NCBI GenBank assembly: GCA_004519485.1
Contig: CP038127.1
Coordinates: 248,001 to 312,000, forward strand
Reading direction: 5' to 3'
Source: Nannochloropsis oceanica
Lineage: Eukaryota > Sar > Eustigmatophyceae > Eustigmatales > Monodopsidaceae
DNA length: 64,000 nt
Below, in pieces: positions 11,091 to 22,400 of this stretch. The notes beneath the pieces are model-generated. The model was not told where the DNA came from, did not search any database, and saw only the letters and a program-made list of their open reading frames with translations. The stretch's first letter is position 1, and each line of letters opens with the position of its first letter. Both the position numbers and the translations under genes were made by a program.

Positions 11091-12321
11091 ATGTACACGC
11101 CTTCCTCCTCGTCCACTTCCCCTGCAAGTATGCGGCGGGTGCAGGCACTAAGTGCGGCAGGCGGCTCATCGGGGGACAGCAAGACGGCAGCCGCCCGTAT
11201 TTTGGGTTCGGGTACGGCAGGGATTTTTGAGCTGGTACGTTTGATCAATAAGCATGTCCTCAATCCTTTCAAATTGTCTTGCTTATCCCATGCATATGAC
11301 TCACCTTTCCCTTTCACTTCGCCCTTCCCCTCCATTCAAATCAAAAACAAAGGCCTTGTTCCACCCCTTCGATACGGCCGCTAAACGATTGATGAGTTGG
11401 GAGGGCCGCATTATCGTCTCAGGTCAAACTTTAACCAATCTGAACAACGCCGTCTTCCGCAATCAGGCATCTGCCGCACCCCTCACCAAGTGGATGTCTC
11501 TCTTTCCCGGAGTCTCTTTCGGTGCCGCCTATAAGGTCTTGCAACGCGCCTATAAATTCGGCGGGCAGCCATTCGTGCGTGATTATTTGACGACGTATCA
11601 CAACGATATGTTTGAAAGCTCTTTTGGAAAAAGGAACGGGAAGACGATGATCTATGCGACTGCTGGCAGCATCATGGGGGTGGGTGAGATCGTGCTGCTG
11701 CCGCTGGATGTCTTAAAAATCAAGGCCCAGACCAATCCGGAGGCGTTCAAGGGCCGTGGATTGATGAAGATCATTTCGGACGAGGGGGTTAATTTATACC
11801 GAGGGGCGAGCTGGACGGCGGCTCGGAATGCGCCGGGCTCGTTTGCGTTGTTCGGCGGGTCGGCAGCCATGAAGGATTATGTGTTTAAGCTGGAGAAGTA
11901 CAGCGATGCCACCTTTTTCCAGGACTCCATGGCGAGCGTGGCAGGGGCCGTAGCCTCGATTACGGTAGCACAGCCTCTGGTATGAACGGGAGGAAGGAAG
12001 AGATAGAGGGACAGGGACGGGGAGGAGGAACATGTGTCTTTTTTTTCTTGCTCTTTTCGCCCCTATCCTCACTTCCTCCCCTACACCGTCCATCCACTCC
12101 TTCCTCTACCTTTACAGGACGTAATCAAAACACGCATCCAGAGGCGCGATTTCAACGATAAGACCTCGGGCACGCGCATTCTGGCCGACCTGGTCAAGAA
12201 GGAGGGGTTTGGGGCATTCTTCAAGGGGCTGACGCCCAAGCTTATCGTGATCGGCCCCAAGCTGGTCTTCTCCTTCACCATCGCCCAGCAGTTGATGTCC
12301 TTCTTCGAGAAGCGCTTTTAA
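11091..12321 (+). CDS. GGC1: mitochondrial GTP/GDP carrier, Ggc1-like
   Basis: Mitochondrial carrier family (SLC25), inner membrane. Exons 11091-11234, 11353-11979 and 12118-12321, all phase 0, give 324 residues. The three carrier signatures are FHPFDTAAKR, LPLDVLKIK and QPLDVIKTR. Blocks shared with yeast Ggc1, as remembered, include GTAGIFEL, KVLQRAYKFGGQPF, GEIVLLPLDVLKIKAQTNPE, NLYRG, WTAARNAPGSFALFGG and FFKGLTPKL plus GPKLVFSF. Yeast Ggc1 moves GTP into the matrix in exchange for GDP and influences iron homeostasis. The second intron splits the third PX-D signature exactly before Asp. The first acceptor (AACAAAG) has its pyrimidine tract about 20 nt upstream. Family certain, substrate by close resemblance to Ggc1. 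Confidence 0.93.
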
Positions 12322-13349
12322 GTGAGGAGGAAAGGAGGATGGAGGGGAGAAAAGGAAGGAGGGTAGAGTATTCTTTTTGTCTGGGTTTTGAGTTGAGAGG
12401 AAAGATGGTAAAAAAGGAATGAGAGGAAGAGGAGGAGGATGCGCGGGGCATCGGAGATATTTTTGTAGGTGCATGATTGAAAAGCAGGGAGAAAGGGAGA
12501 AAAAGTATGTACGCTTGGGAAGAGGGAGAGGGAAAGGGACAGGGAGAGGGAGAAAGAAAGAGATGCACACTCACAGCCACCAATTTTTGTGTCGAAGAAG
12601 TAATTTAACCCAAAAACATCGACGAAAAAATGAACTATACGTGATCCCATCGTATGTAAAAAGAAGAAGAGAGAATACTTTTCCTTTCCGCCTTTGTTGG
12701 TCTATTTTTTTATGTCAGTGGTCGGCATCCCTTCTCCCTCCTTTCCTACATGTCCTGCTAGCGCTCGCAGACAACACATGCAGCACACGCGGAAAAGGAG
12801 AAATGACGAGGCACCATGCATGCGGCTTCCTACTCCTTCGCCTGTCATGCATATGGCATTACGCCTAATGAGGTGGCAGTCCATGTATTTCATCTTTGCT
12901 TTCTCGGCAGCTGCTGCTCCTCATTATTTCCGCTTCATTATTTCTTCCTTGTTCTTCATTCTTTCTTTGGCCTGCCAATGCAAAGAGCGAAAACGAAAAT
13001 ATGGTAACAAAGCACGCAGCACGTGGAAGACGCTTTCAAAAAAACGACATGTATCATCTCTTCCCTGACCTCCTACTCTATCTACTCATTCCCTGATTTC
13101 CCCCTCGTCTTCTTTGTGTATGTACATGAAGAAACACCCAGTCGATCAGACACAAGGAGTTACATAAAATTATTTCTCCCATTTCTTGTTTTCGTTGTAT
13201 TCACCCGTGTATTAAATTGGAACAAAATCATCACAAATCATTCATCAATGCCTGCGTCGGTGAGCCATGGTCGTCATTGTCTTTTACCTCCTCCTCTCCA
13301 TCCCCTTCCATTACTACACAAAGCCCAGCCACCCCTTGTTGAGTCAAAT

Positions 13350-13353
13350 GAAC

Positions 13354-13384
<31 letters not shown>

Positions 13385-13440
13385 AACATACACAGACACA
13401 GACACAGACACACGCACGCACACCTCACACATACACGTGT
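13350..13440. repeat. compound (TA)n-(CA)n microsatellite
   Basis: An alternating TA tract runs into CA repeats and then imperfect ACAGAC and CACG units. This DNA can form Z or cruciform structures and is likely polymorphic. Confidence 0.9.
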
Positions 13441-13471
13441 ACACACACCGCATACCTTCAAGCGTGCCACA

Positions 13472-13505
13472 CTGCTGCTGGTGCTGGTGCTGGTGCTGGT
13501 GCTGC
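13472..13505. repeat. (GGTGCT)n short tandem repeat
   Basis: About five copies of a hexamer in noncoding DNA just downstream of the TA/CA tract. Confidence 0.85.
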
Positions 13506-13867
13506 TTCTGATGTTAAATTCCGCTGTTCATCATGACAGCTCGCGTGTTCGGGCTTCCTCTTATTCTCTATGCTGCTTTTTCCCGCCCCTCCTCTTGCTT
13601 TCCTGGTCATTTATCCTCCCTCTTCCACATTTTCTCCTCCCTTTCCGCCCAAACCAGGGCCTAGATGGGTATACGTCCTTCTTGACCACGCACGCCCATC
13701 CGCAGAGGTGATGGAGCCCCCGATTCCGCAGCAGCTGTCACTGCCCTGAAAATACCAGATTGCCCCTTCTTCCTTAAATTCCGTTCCTCCTCCTCCCGTA
13801 CCTGTTCCTCTCTTGGCAAGCGCACGGTACAAGTGATAGTGGAGGACGAGGAGGACAGAGGGAGGTA

Positions 13868-14231
13868 TTAGGGAGGAGCAGCACCCTGTTCGGGGAGGGG
13901 CTGGTGACCTTCACCTTGGGCTGTGCGGAAGTGCGTAGATGAGAGCTGCCGCGGCTCAGTTTCCCCTTGTCCGCCGTGTGGATGCGCTACATCTTGCTGG
14001 TGACTGCTAGCCAGCTCTTTGGCTCCTTCCTCCCCCTGCTGTCGCGGTGTTTGTTGTCGCTCCTCTCCTTCTTCCTGCTTCTGCCTCTTTTCTGACTCCC
14101 CTTCGGCCTTCCCTCCTTCCTTCCTGATTACTTCTTCCCGTCGGGCCTTCAGCTTGCCCAGCACAACGTCCACTTCACTCAGTAACGCCAATTCCTCCTC
14201 TGTCCGCGAATATACTCGCTGGTGCTGGTGG

Positions 14232-14281
<50 letters not shown>

Positions 14282-15337
14282 GTGGTGGTGGTGCTGGTGG
14301 TGCGACTGCTGCTGATGGTACTGGTGGTTGTTGTGGTGGTTGTGATGGTGATAAGCGCTGTAGGCCGCCTCTGCCTGCAACTGAGAATGACTTCGCTGCT
14401 GCCGCTGCTGCTGCTGCTGCTGGCCGTGGAGCGGCTGAGCTGTATTAGGCATATAAGAATACTGCGCCAAGCAAGGAGCATGCGAAGGAGGAAGACCATC
14501 ATGCTCACCAGAACCTCGTCCTGTCAACAGGCTCTTCGTCCGGTAGCCCCCTTCTGAACCAATGTACATCGCTGTCCCCTCCGCGTCTAGGGCCATGCCA
14601 CCCCCATTCGAAACTGCGAAGCCCCTCGATTTAGACAACTTCGCAAAATATTTCTGTGCATGAGACCGTATCTGAGCACTGGTTCTGGTGGGGATGTCTG
14701 CTGCTACCCGCTTCCACTCCCTCCCATAAACGCGCAGCCCGCTTAGAAATGCCTGATGCTCCTCCTCCGTCCATCGCCCGCGTAACTGCTCCTTTTCCAA
14801 GTCTTCTTGCGACAAGCGCGTTCCTTTCTTTCCTCCTCCTCCTTTTCCTCCTCCACCACCACCACCGCTGATCACGTTCCTTCCTTCATCGTCACCCATA
14901 CCACCATCCAGGGAAGCAGGAGCCACGCTTCCGTGGGGTGGGAGATGTGTTAAAGAAGGGAAGCCATTATTGCTATTCGCATAAGCTTTGTCGCCTGACG
15001 ATTGTTGTTGTAGTGACGGAGGAGGTGCATAGTAGCCTGATGGGAGGGAAAGGGAAGGGCCAGTGGGTGGGTAGCCCGGCGAATGGGACGAAGGAGGAGG
15101 GTGTGGTTGGAATGGCGGCGCACAACCATATGCCAAATGGAATCGACCATCCCTACTTGGCAGGCCATCGCCGGCGGCGACAGGGGCAGGCTGAGCATCG
15201 AATCTGCCAGGAGGAGGAGGAAGCGAGGGTCCGGGAGAGCCACCGCAGGCACCGGGGCGGGCTTGTGAAGACGACGATGAAGGTAGAGGGAAGGCCAGGT
15301 TGGATGGAATTGGCAGGCCGCCAGGTGGCGCTGACAT
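13868..15337 (-). CDS. SHAQKYF-type single-repeat MYB-like transcription factor
   Basis: Frame of 489 residues; the first ATG in frame is at 15337 (MSAPPGGLPIP). The one folded domain has an RGRWTEEEHQAFLSGL first helix and ends in TSAQIRSHAQKYFAKL, the hallmark of the plant and stramenopile SHAQKYF MYB class (CCA1/LHY/REVEILLE and DIVARICATA relatives), which bind I-box or evening-element-like DNA. The N-terminal half is Pro/Ser-rich. The region after the MYB repeat is Gln- and His-rich, with a CAG-type run at nt 14234-14281, and probably acts as an activation or phase-separation segment. A charged tail follows. In algae such factors often serve the circadian clock or light responses, but that is inference. 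It is divergently arranged with the next gene. Confidence 0.85.
14234..14281. repeat. CTG/CAG repeat coding for polyglutamine
   Basis: Nearly perfect trinucleotide run (one TTG interruption) inside the MYB-like gene. It codes for about 16 glutamines on the minus strand, flanked by His-rich repeats. Confidence 0.92.
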
Positions 15338-16004
15338 GGTGGCCAATGTCGTCTCCCAGGCTCGCAGACGTATATCGCGGTCCTGGTTAGCCCGCCGACC
15401 TCCGAATCTTTTCTGGATATGCCTGCTTCGCCTCTGCTGGCAGCGTCAAGTCAAGAAGAACAAGGCGGCGGTATGAGAGCAAAGAACAATGTCGCTTGCT
15501 TTCTTGATGGCCCGACTGCCTTGGACGCGTGGCGTCCCCCACTTGTTCCAAGTGCCTGCGTGTATTTCACAATAAGCGAGAAATGAGCATGTATCAGGGA
15601 GTTGTATCGTAAAGCAGATCATAGGCGTGCGTATCAGTGGAGACCGATGGCAACAGTTAACGGAAGAATTTCGCCTGCTGCAGCGACCGAGGCGCCGGTA
15701 TCCCTTTTCTACGCCGAGCACCGCTTAGCTGGCACCAAGGCAGATGCGTGGACAAGAGCGAAACACAGTGTCAGTGGCATCTAAGACTGGGATTGGATGG
15801 CGCCCCGCATACACTCGCTTGCCTCTTGCCCTCGCCCTCAGTCCGTGTGCTTTTTTTAAGCAAGCAGGCTTTTTGTGTGGGTTTCCTCTGCATCAAAGTG
15901 CGTGAATGCGCTTCCGGATGCCATGCCACACAATGTGCACATAACGATAGCGAAAGCTAAACTTGTCACCCATTCTTCACATCATCACCAAGGCAGCCAA
16001 AGCC
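15338..16004. other. divergent spacer, possible bidirectional promoter
   Basis: 667 nt between the ATGs of the MYB-like gene (-) and the RanBPM-like gene (+). No supported coding sequence. An unrecognised 5' exon for either gene could be here. Confidence 0.5.
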
Positions 16005-18857
16005 ATGGACCATGAGTCCAGGAGCTGTCCTCCACCACCGCTGCTCACAGGGCTAGAGCAGGTCCTCGCTTTGGAGCATAGCAGCCCCGGCGAGGTAATC
16101 ATCGCGAAGGAGTATAATGGGGAGGAGTACTTGTCCGAAGAGGAGATGGACGAAGCTGCCACGGGGTGGCATCTTTCTTACCATCACGGCGACGTCTTGC
16201 CCTCAACCTGGGACCTCTCCGACAGTTGGGGCACCATCAATGACGAAAGAAGTGCGCTCGTGCAGGGCATGGGTAGCAGCTGCTCCAGTGGCCACTATAA
16301 ATGGCGGCCGGAGGCATGTGGTAGTTACCATGCCGCCCTGTCTAGTGATCGCCGCACGGTGCGCTACGTGGGTAAGGCAAATCACCCCCAGGACGTGGGA
16401 ACGGTCAAGGGCGACCGCCCTTTGCCTCGAGACCGTGCTTGTTTCTACTTTGAGATTGAGGTTTTGTCCACCTGTGAAAAACGTCCGACGGCTGCCATGA
16501 CTGTGGGGCTGGCTGCTAAGGGCTTTCCCATGCACCGGCAACCAGGCACCTGGCCGCATTCCTACGGCTACCGTGGCTCAGACGGCTATTTTTTTGCAGC
16601 CCTGCCGCCTGAATGTACGAGTAGCGGTAGCGGTGGAGGAAGGGGGACCAATAATGGCAGTAGTAGTAGTAGTAGTAGCGGTAATTCGTCGACGCGAAAG
16701 AAAGACTGCGGCCCGGCCTTTGGCGAGGGTGACGTGATAGGCTGCGGCGTGGATTTTGCCACTCAGGAGGTTTTCTACACCAAGAATGGTAAGTACTTAG
16801 GCGTCGCCTTTCGAGATATTTTTCGGCTCCCGGGGCACCACCAGCAGCAGTACTGCCATTCAGCGACGCGCCAAGGGGTGGTCCGGAGGTACGTCAGGCC
16901 GTACCTGCCAAATGCCTTTCCAACTGCGATGATGCCTAGACAAGCCTCAAGCAACACTGCTGCTACTGAGCCGGTCCCTTCCTCCCCGTCATTCTCCTCT
17001 TCCGGCATCGCCACTGCACGCGCACCCTCCATCCTCCTAAGCCGCGGTCGTTTCCTACCAGACTCGGCGGCGGCGCCTGTAGGAGGAAGAGATGAAAGTG
17101 GTGAGAGGGCCGAGGAGGGCCGGGGGGCAAGTCGTACCAGCACAACCATATCGCGTGGATTAAGAGCTGCTATCCCTTCAGGAGTGGTCGCCTCGCGAGC
17201 TTCCTGGTTGGCTGATGCGGGGGAGGAGGAAGGAGAAGAGGACGAGGACGAGGACGTGGAAGAGGAGGACGAAGAGGGAGCGGGTAGGCGAGATTATCGT
17301 GAGCAAAGTCGGCGCCGGAGCGCGAGAGCTGGCCAAGATGGCGGAGGGGGAGGCGGACATAGCAGCAGGGAGAGACGAGATGCTTCCTTTTCGGAAGGGT
17401 CGTCGTCGTCGTCCACTGCCAGCGCCGGCAACAGCACTGACGTGACCATCCCTTACAACACCAGTCGCCCAGAGCGCCAACGGCATCAGCACCAGCACCA
17501 GCACCAGCACCAGCACGTCGCGAGCTCTCCACGGGTTCTGGCTGTCGCTAGATCTCCCGAGGTCGCGTGGGACTTGTTTCCTGTCCTGAGCTTGCACGGC
17601 GTCGGGGAATCGGCGCGCGTCAATTTCGGTCAGGAGCCTTTCTGCTTCGATCTACAGGCGAAGCGCGTGGCAGACGAGGCGGAGAGGGAGCGGCGACTTG
17701 CAGGGGAGGGAATGGAGCGGGGGGTAGAGGAAAAGGTGGAAGTGGACGCGCTCATCAAGGACTATTTGCTTGTAGCGGGCTATCGGGAGACCTTGCGTTG
17801 CTTCGATGATGTCATTAGCTCTAGCGCCCCTGCCATAACGAATCCTGCGGCGACGATTGCTGTGAAACAGGAGAAAACGCCCTATGGTGGGGGCTCGTCG
17901 AGCTCGACGATGGACATCGTGGGAGCGTCGGAAGAGCAGCAGCCAGGCCCCAACAGTAGCTGCGGCCGCGAGCACGAGGAGAATGCAAGCGGCGAATTGA
18001 GTAGAGACCGACCAAGTACGTTTGCTCAAAGCTTGCGGGAGCGGACGGTGCACTTGAGCTGCAGTCTGACGTTTCGGCATGAGTTGCGGCAGATGCTCCT
18101 TTCCGGCGGAGGAGTGGCCGTGATCACAGAGCACTTGATCAAGAATTATCCACGATTGTGGCGCCAACGCCCTATCATCCGCTTTGAATTGCACAGCCTT
18201 GCTTACTTGGATTTGTTGCGGCAGGGTGAGGGTGCGCTGCGAGAGGCGCTGGTCTATGCGCAACAGAAGCTGTTGCCCTTTACCTTAGGGGATACCCACC
18301 AGTTGGAAACGATAGGGGGCCTGGAAGGAGACGTCGACCAAGACAGTAGCATGAACATGGTGATGGGTGGAAAGGATAGCAATGACGACATTCCGAGTCC
18401 GAGCAAGGGCCGTAAGATGAATTTCCGGCGACGGCGTTTCCTCAGGAAGCGTGAGGTTGACCCAGGGGGGCCAGCCGAGCGACGGCCCCGGAGCCCGGAG
18501 CCTCTTCGCTCCTCATCGTTTGTCTCGCCTCGCCTCGACTTTGCGATGCGACTTCGGGACCTAATAGGGCTGGTGGCCTACTATCCCAACCTCTCCGGCT
18601 CCCCGGCGGCCTACCTCTTGTCCAAGGGTCATCGCGAGGACGTAGCGGACAAGTTGAACGCGGCCATTCTGGAGGAGGTGCACGAAAACGGCGAAGGAGA
18701 GAAGGAATCCGACAAGGATGATCGAGATCGCCCCCTTCTAGAAAGAGCCTTGGTTGGCCTGGCGACCATGCACGAGACATTGCGGGAGGTTAAGAGCGGA
18801 GGGCGGGGCGAAAACTTCCGCCTCCCGGCGCTCTCTCAAGCGCACAAGGCATTCTAG
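16005..18857 (+). CDS. RanBPM/RanBP9-like SPRY-LisH-CTLH-CRA protein
   Basis: Single-exon frame of 950 residues; the first ATG is 16005 (MDHESRSCPPPP). The SPRY domain lies roughly at residues 105-300 (RACFYFEIEVL, YGYRGSDGYFF, GDVIGCGVDF, VFYTKNGKYLGVAFRDIF), with a Ser/Gly insertion coded by an AGT repeat near nt 16660. A long acidic, Ser/His-rich linker follows. LisH is at about 579-604 (ALIKDYLLVAGYRETLRCF). CTLH begins near 676 (FRHELRQMLLSGG, VITEHLIKNYPRLW). CRA reaches the C terminus (RDLIGLVAYYPNLSGSPAAYLL). This architecture defines RanBPM/Vid30 (Gid1), a scaffold of the GID/CTLH E3 ubiquitin ligase, in which SPRY recruits substrates or adaptors. The protein is larger than human RanBP9 (about 730) because of the disordered linkers. 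Confidence 0.88.
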   Translation: MDHESRSCPPPPLLTGLEQVLALEHSSPGEVIIAKEYNGEEYLSEEEMDEAATGWHLSYHHGDVLPSTWDLSDSWGTINDERSALVQGMGSSCSSGHYKWRPEACGSYHAALSSDRRTVRYVGKANHPQDVGTVKGDRPLPRDRACFYFEIEVLSTCEKRPTAAMTVGLAAKGFPMHRQPGTWPHSYGYRGSDGYFFAALPPECTSSGSGGGRGTNNGSSSSSSSGNSSTRKKDCGPAFGEGDVIGCGVDFATQEVFYTKNGKYLGVAFRDIFRLPGHHQQQYCHSATRQGVVRRYVRPYLPNAFPTAMMPRQASSNTAATEPVPSSPSFSSSGIATARAPSILLSRGRFLPDSAAAPVGGRDESGERAEEGRGASRTSTTISRGLRAAIPSGVVASRASWLADAGEEEGEEDEDEDVEEEDEEGAGRRDYREQSRRRSARAGQDGGGGGGHSSRERRDASFSEGSSSSSTASAGNSTDVTIPYNTSRPERQRHQHQHQHQHQHVASSPRVLAVARSPEVAWDLFPVLSLHGVGESARVNFGQEPFCFDLQAKRVADEAERERRLAGEGMERGVEEKVEVDALIKDYLLVAGYRETLRCFDDVISSSAPAITNPAATIAVKQEKTPYGGGSSSSTMDIVGASEEQQPGPNSSCGREHEENASGELSRDRPSTFAQSLRERTVHLSCSLTFRHELRQMLLSGGGVAVITEHLIKNYPRLWRQRPIIRFELHSLAYLDLLRQGEGALREALVYAQQKLLPFTLGDTHQLETIGGLEGDVDQDSSMNMVMGGKDSNDDIPSPSKGRKMNFRRRRFLRKREVDPGGPAERRPRSPEPLRSSSFVSPRLDFAMRLRDLIGLVAYYPNLSGSPAAYLLSKGHREDVADKLNAAILEEVHENGEGEKESDKDDRDRPLLERALVGLATMHETLREVKSGGRGENFRLPALSQAHKAF

Positions 18858-19476
18858 GTAGATAGCAAGGGCAAGAGGGCAAGAGAGCAGGGTGTGTACA
18901 TATTGTCTCGAAGGTTCATATAGAGGAGTGTGGATGTAAAAGACAAAGTAATCGAAAGAAGCACCACAGTTGCATGGCACGATGTGCGGAGGACAGCACA
19001 ATTTTTTGTTTCGGGGTGCATTTTGCCCCATGACAAGGAAGCCTGGTGTGTTTTACGGGAGATCAGCTTTCTTCTGCGTTTTCCCACAATTTCGCAAAAT
19101 ACAAGCCATCGGAAATTCTGTAAGTCCGAGAGTATGTGGTGGGAGTTCCCACACGGGAACTGAGGAGCGTTTTACCAAAAGCGTATTTGGTATTTGGCGC
19201 GGAAGGAGGGGAATTTCTTTGGCCAAGTCAAGCCCTCCCTCCCGCATCCCCATAACTTATCCCTCCTCACACGACATCACATATTTGATCTTAAGAGCAT
19301 CACTCTAGAATTTGGTGTTCCGCGTGTGATCTGGATATGTGCTACGCTCCAGCAAACAGCCAGCAAACGCTCGCCAAACCAACACCCTCGCTCGCCTTGA
19401 CTCAAGTTCGTGACGGTCGCATCGCCTACCCACCCAAGTCCCCATCATCATCATCATCTCAACAGGACACAAGACC
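18858..19476. other. tandem spacer
   Basis: 3' UTR of the RanBPM-like gene and promoter and 5' UTR of CTF18. A (CAT)n stretch sits just before the CTF18 ATG (19445-19458). No gene seen. Confidence 0.55.
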
Positions 19477-22400
19477 ATGGGAGACTTCGACGACGACGAT
19501 TTGGATGCCATGCTGGCGGCGGAGGAGGCCATGGAGCAGGAACAGATGGCCGCCATGGATGCGGTACGTGCTTTCCCCCCTTATTTCCTCTTTCCCCCTC
19601 ATTTTTCTACGTCCTCCCCACCTGCACAACACACCAAACCCTGCCCACGCAACCAACCAGACGTACGCAGATTTTGACCCGGGGGACAGCCGCTCCTCAA
19701 ATGACACATCGCAGCCAGCAGCCGCCGCACTGCATGCAGGCAAGGTCGGCTCCCCTGCGGCTGCTCCTCGGCGCCGCATCGTGGGGACCAATGATGACGA
19801 CGTGGACGACATGTGTGCTGACGAGGATAATGCGGCCGCCGCCAATTTTGCTGACGAGGATAATGCAGCCGCTGCCAATTTTGCCGATTCCATGGCGGAG
19901 GATGCACCAGCTAAATCCATGTTTGCTCGGGGCGGCACCACCGAGGACGCGGAGGCAGCTAAGCGGGCCAAGTTTCTCTCGCGGCCCGCCCTGTTGGCCC
20001 TGCGCCTGGGCAAGGAAGGAACTTGGAGGAAGCGGGAGCAACAAGAACGCAAGATAGAAGGTCTACCCGATATGGAAAGCGACGACTGGCGCCGGGCAGG
20101 CGGGAAGGCGGTCGGGAGACCAGGAGGCATCGGCAGCAACGGGAAGGTCAGCAGTGGTCGGACCGCCGGCTTTAAGCGCCGCAAGCTCTTGAGCAGCAAG
20201 AGCGGGATAACGGACGAGCCCGTGGCTTTTGGCCTGGAGAGCTTGGTATTTGTCACGGCCCCAGCCAATTCCGAACCACCCCGCCTGCCGCGTTCGACGC
20301 GGGCGAAGCACCTTCTGACGCGGCCGCCGATGCTGGGCAACAGCCTCTCGCTGCTGACTGCGACGGGCAGCATGGTCTATTTACGCACGGCCAAGGCAAC
20401 GGTAGGGACGAAGGACAATGGAGAACGAACGGATGAGGGGAATGTGGACGCGACACTGCCTCTGGGCAGCCGGTTGGCGAAGCTTCATGGCGATGTGGCG
20501 GCCGTGAGGTTGGACGGCGGGGCCGGCGGGTTGTTGTCGCTGCCGATGCACGAGCTTATGAAGAAGGTAGAACACCGACGGTACGCACGCTCAAGGACGT
20601 CTCAGATCCTCCTGCAGGCCAGACTGCAGAATGCTGATTCCGCCACGATGAGACTGCGAGAGGAGAAAGTTCGGGAGGAGAAAGACGAAGACAAAGAGGA
20701 GGGAGGTGGGAAAAAAAAGCAGGAGGAGCAGGAGGAGCAGGATGGGGAGGAGGAGCAGGAGAGGGAGGAGGAGACGGAGGAGAAGGAGGAGGAGGAGGAC
20801 ATGGGGACAAATGGAAGTGGCGAGGCCGCCAGGACGCTCCAAAATATGGCTCCAGCCCCACGGCCAGAGCAATTGTGGGTGAACCGGTACTCTCCGTCCG
20901 CCTTCCCCCACCTCCTGAGTGACGAGGCCACCAATCGGGAGGTGCTGCGTTTACTGCGCTCTTGGGATGAGTTTGTCTTCAAGAGGGCCGTGCCCAAAAC
21001 GCTTGCCGAGGCGCCCGCACAGCCAGCCTGGAAGACCAACTGGAATAACAAGAACAATAATCAGGACAAGGACAGAGGTAGCAACCAGCAGCAGCATCGC
21101 AACGGTGGCGGCACGGGCAGCAACCCCATGTTAACCCCGCGGGAACGAGCCTCGATGGACGCCGAGCGGGAGGCGGCGGCAGTGCAGCGGCGCGACAAAC
21201 GACCCAAGGAACAGGCGCGGGCCATCCTTCTGTGCGGGCCGCCAGGCATGGGAAAGACGACGCTGGCGCACGTGGTGGCAGCTCACTGCGGTTACCGACC
21301 CCTGGAGTTCAACGCTTCAGACGACCGGTCGGCGGCCGTGCTGCAAGAGAAGATAACGCGGGCCATGCAGAACCAGGCCGTGCTGGGCGACAAGCGGCCC
21401 AATTGCATAATCCTCGACGAGGCAGACGGCATTGACGGCAAGACGGGCATCAAGATGATCGTGGACATGATCAAGGCGCCGCTCAAGAGCGACGCGGCCG
21501 GCGGCAAGAAGAAAAGTGGCGGCGACGGGAGTGCCTCGGTGCCCGCCCTGACGCGGCCCCTAATTTGCATCTGCAATGACCTGTACGCACCCCAGCTGCG
21601 GCCCCTGCGCGACGTGGCTACCGTTTTCCGATTCCGCAAGACATCCAGCACGCGCCTGCTGCAGCGCCTCAAGACCATCTGTCTGGCTGAGAGCCTGCCG
21701 CTGGAGAGCACGGCTCTGGGCGCTCTTTGCGAGGCCGCAGGCAACGATGTCCGCTCCTGCCTCAACACACTCCAATTCTTCAAGTCCCGCGTACCCCAGC
21801 CGACGGGCGGAGAGGCCGCGGGGGGCGTGGGGCAGGCGGCGCGGGCCTCTGCGCTGTCTCGACAGCTGATGCAGCACATCGGGGCGGGGCTGAAGGACCA
21901 GGAGAAGGACATGCTCCAGGTGTGCAACGCGATCTTCCGCAAGCCACAGGCCAAAACCTCGGCAACCGCCACGGCCACGGTCCTGCTCCTGCCGGGCGAG
22001 GAGGAGGAGGAAGAGGCTACGAGGCGGGACGGGCAGCCGTACTCCTCCTCTTCCTCCCCCTCTCACCGAAAGCAGCGCGATACAGACATGGTCATCTCCA
22101 CCGTGGCCGCCTTCAGCGACCATGGGCAAGTGCTGCAGGCAGCGCACGAGAACTTCTGCCAGATGCGGTACACAGACCCGAACCTGACTAAGACTGCACT
22201 GGCGGCCGAGTGGCTGGCCTTCTCGGACCTGATCCATGGCCGGCAGCTGGAGGGCCGGTGCCACTTGATGGAGGATCTGCACCTGGCCACGGCTGCTGCC
22301 ATACATCTTCTCTGCCGTGTCGAGGTACGCCCGCGCATTACGCTGCCACGAAAGGATTACGAGTTCCGGAGCGCGCGCCTGAGCCGGCAGCACATTCTTC

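Larger units (their letters stand above)
12322..13867. other. convergent spacer with microsatellites
   Basis: Gene-free as far as I can see. It holds the 3' UTRs of the carrier (+) and the MYB-like gene (-), purine-rich then pyrimidine-rich DNA, and the simple repeats listed separately. At roughly 1.5 kb it is one of the longer spacers in the window. Confidence 0.5.
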
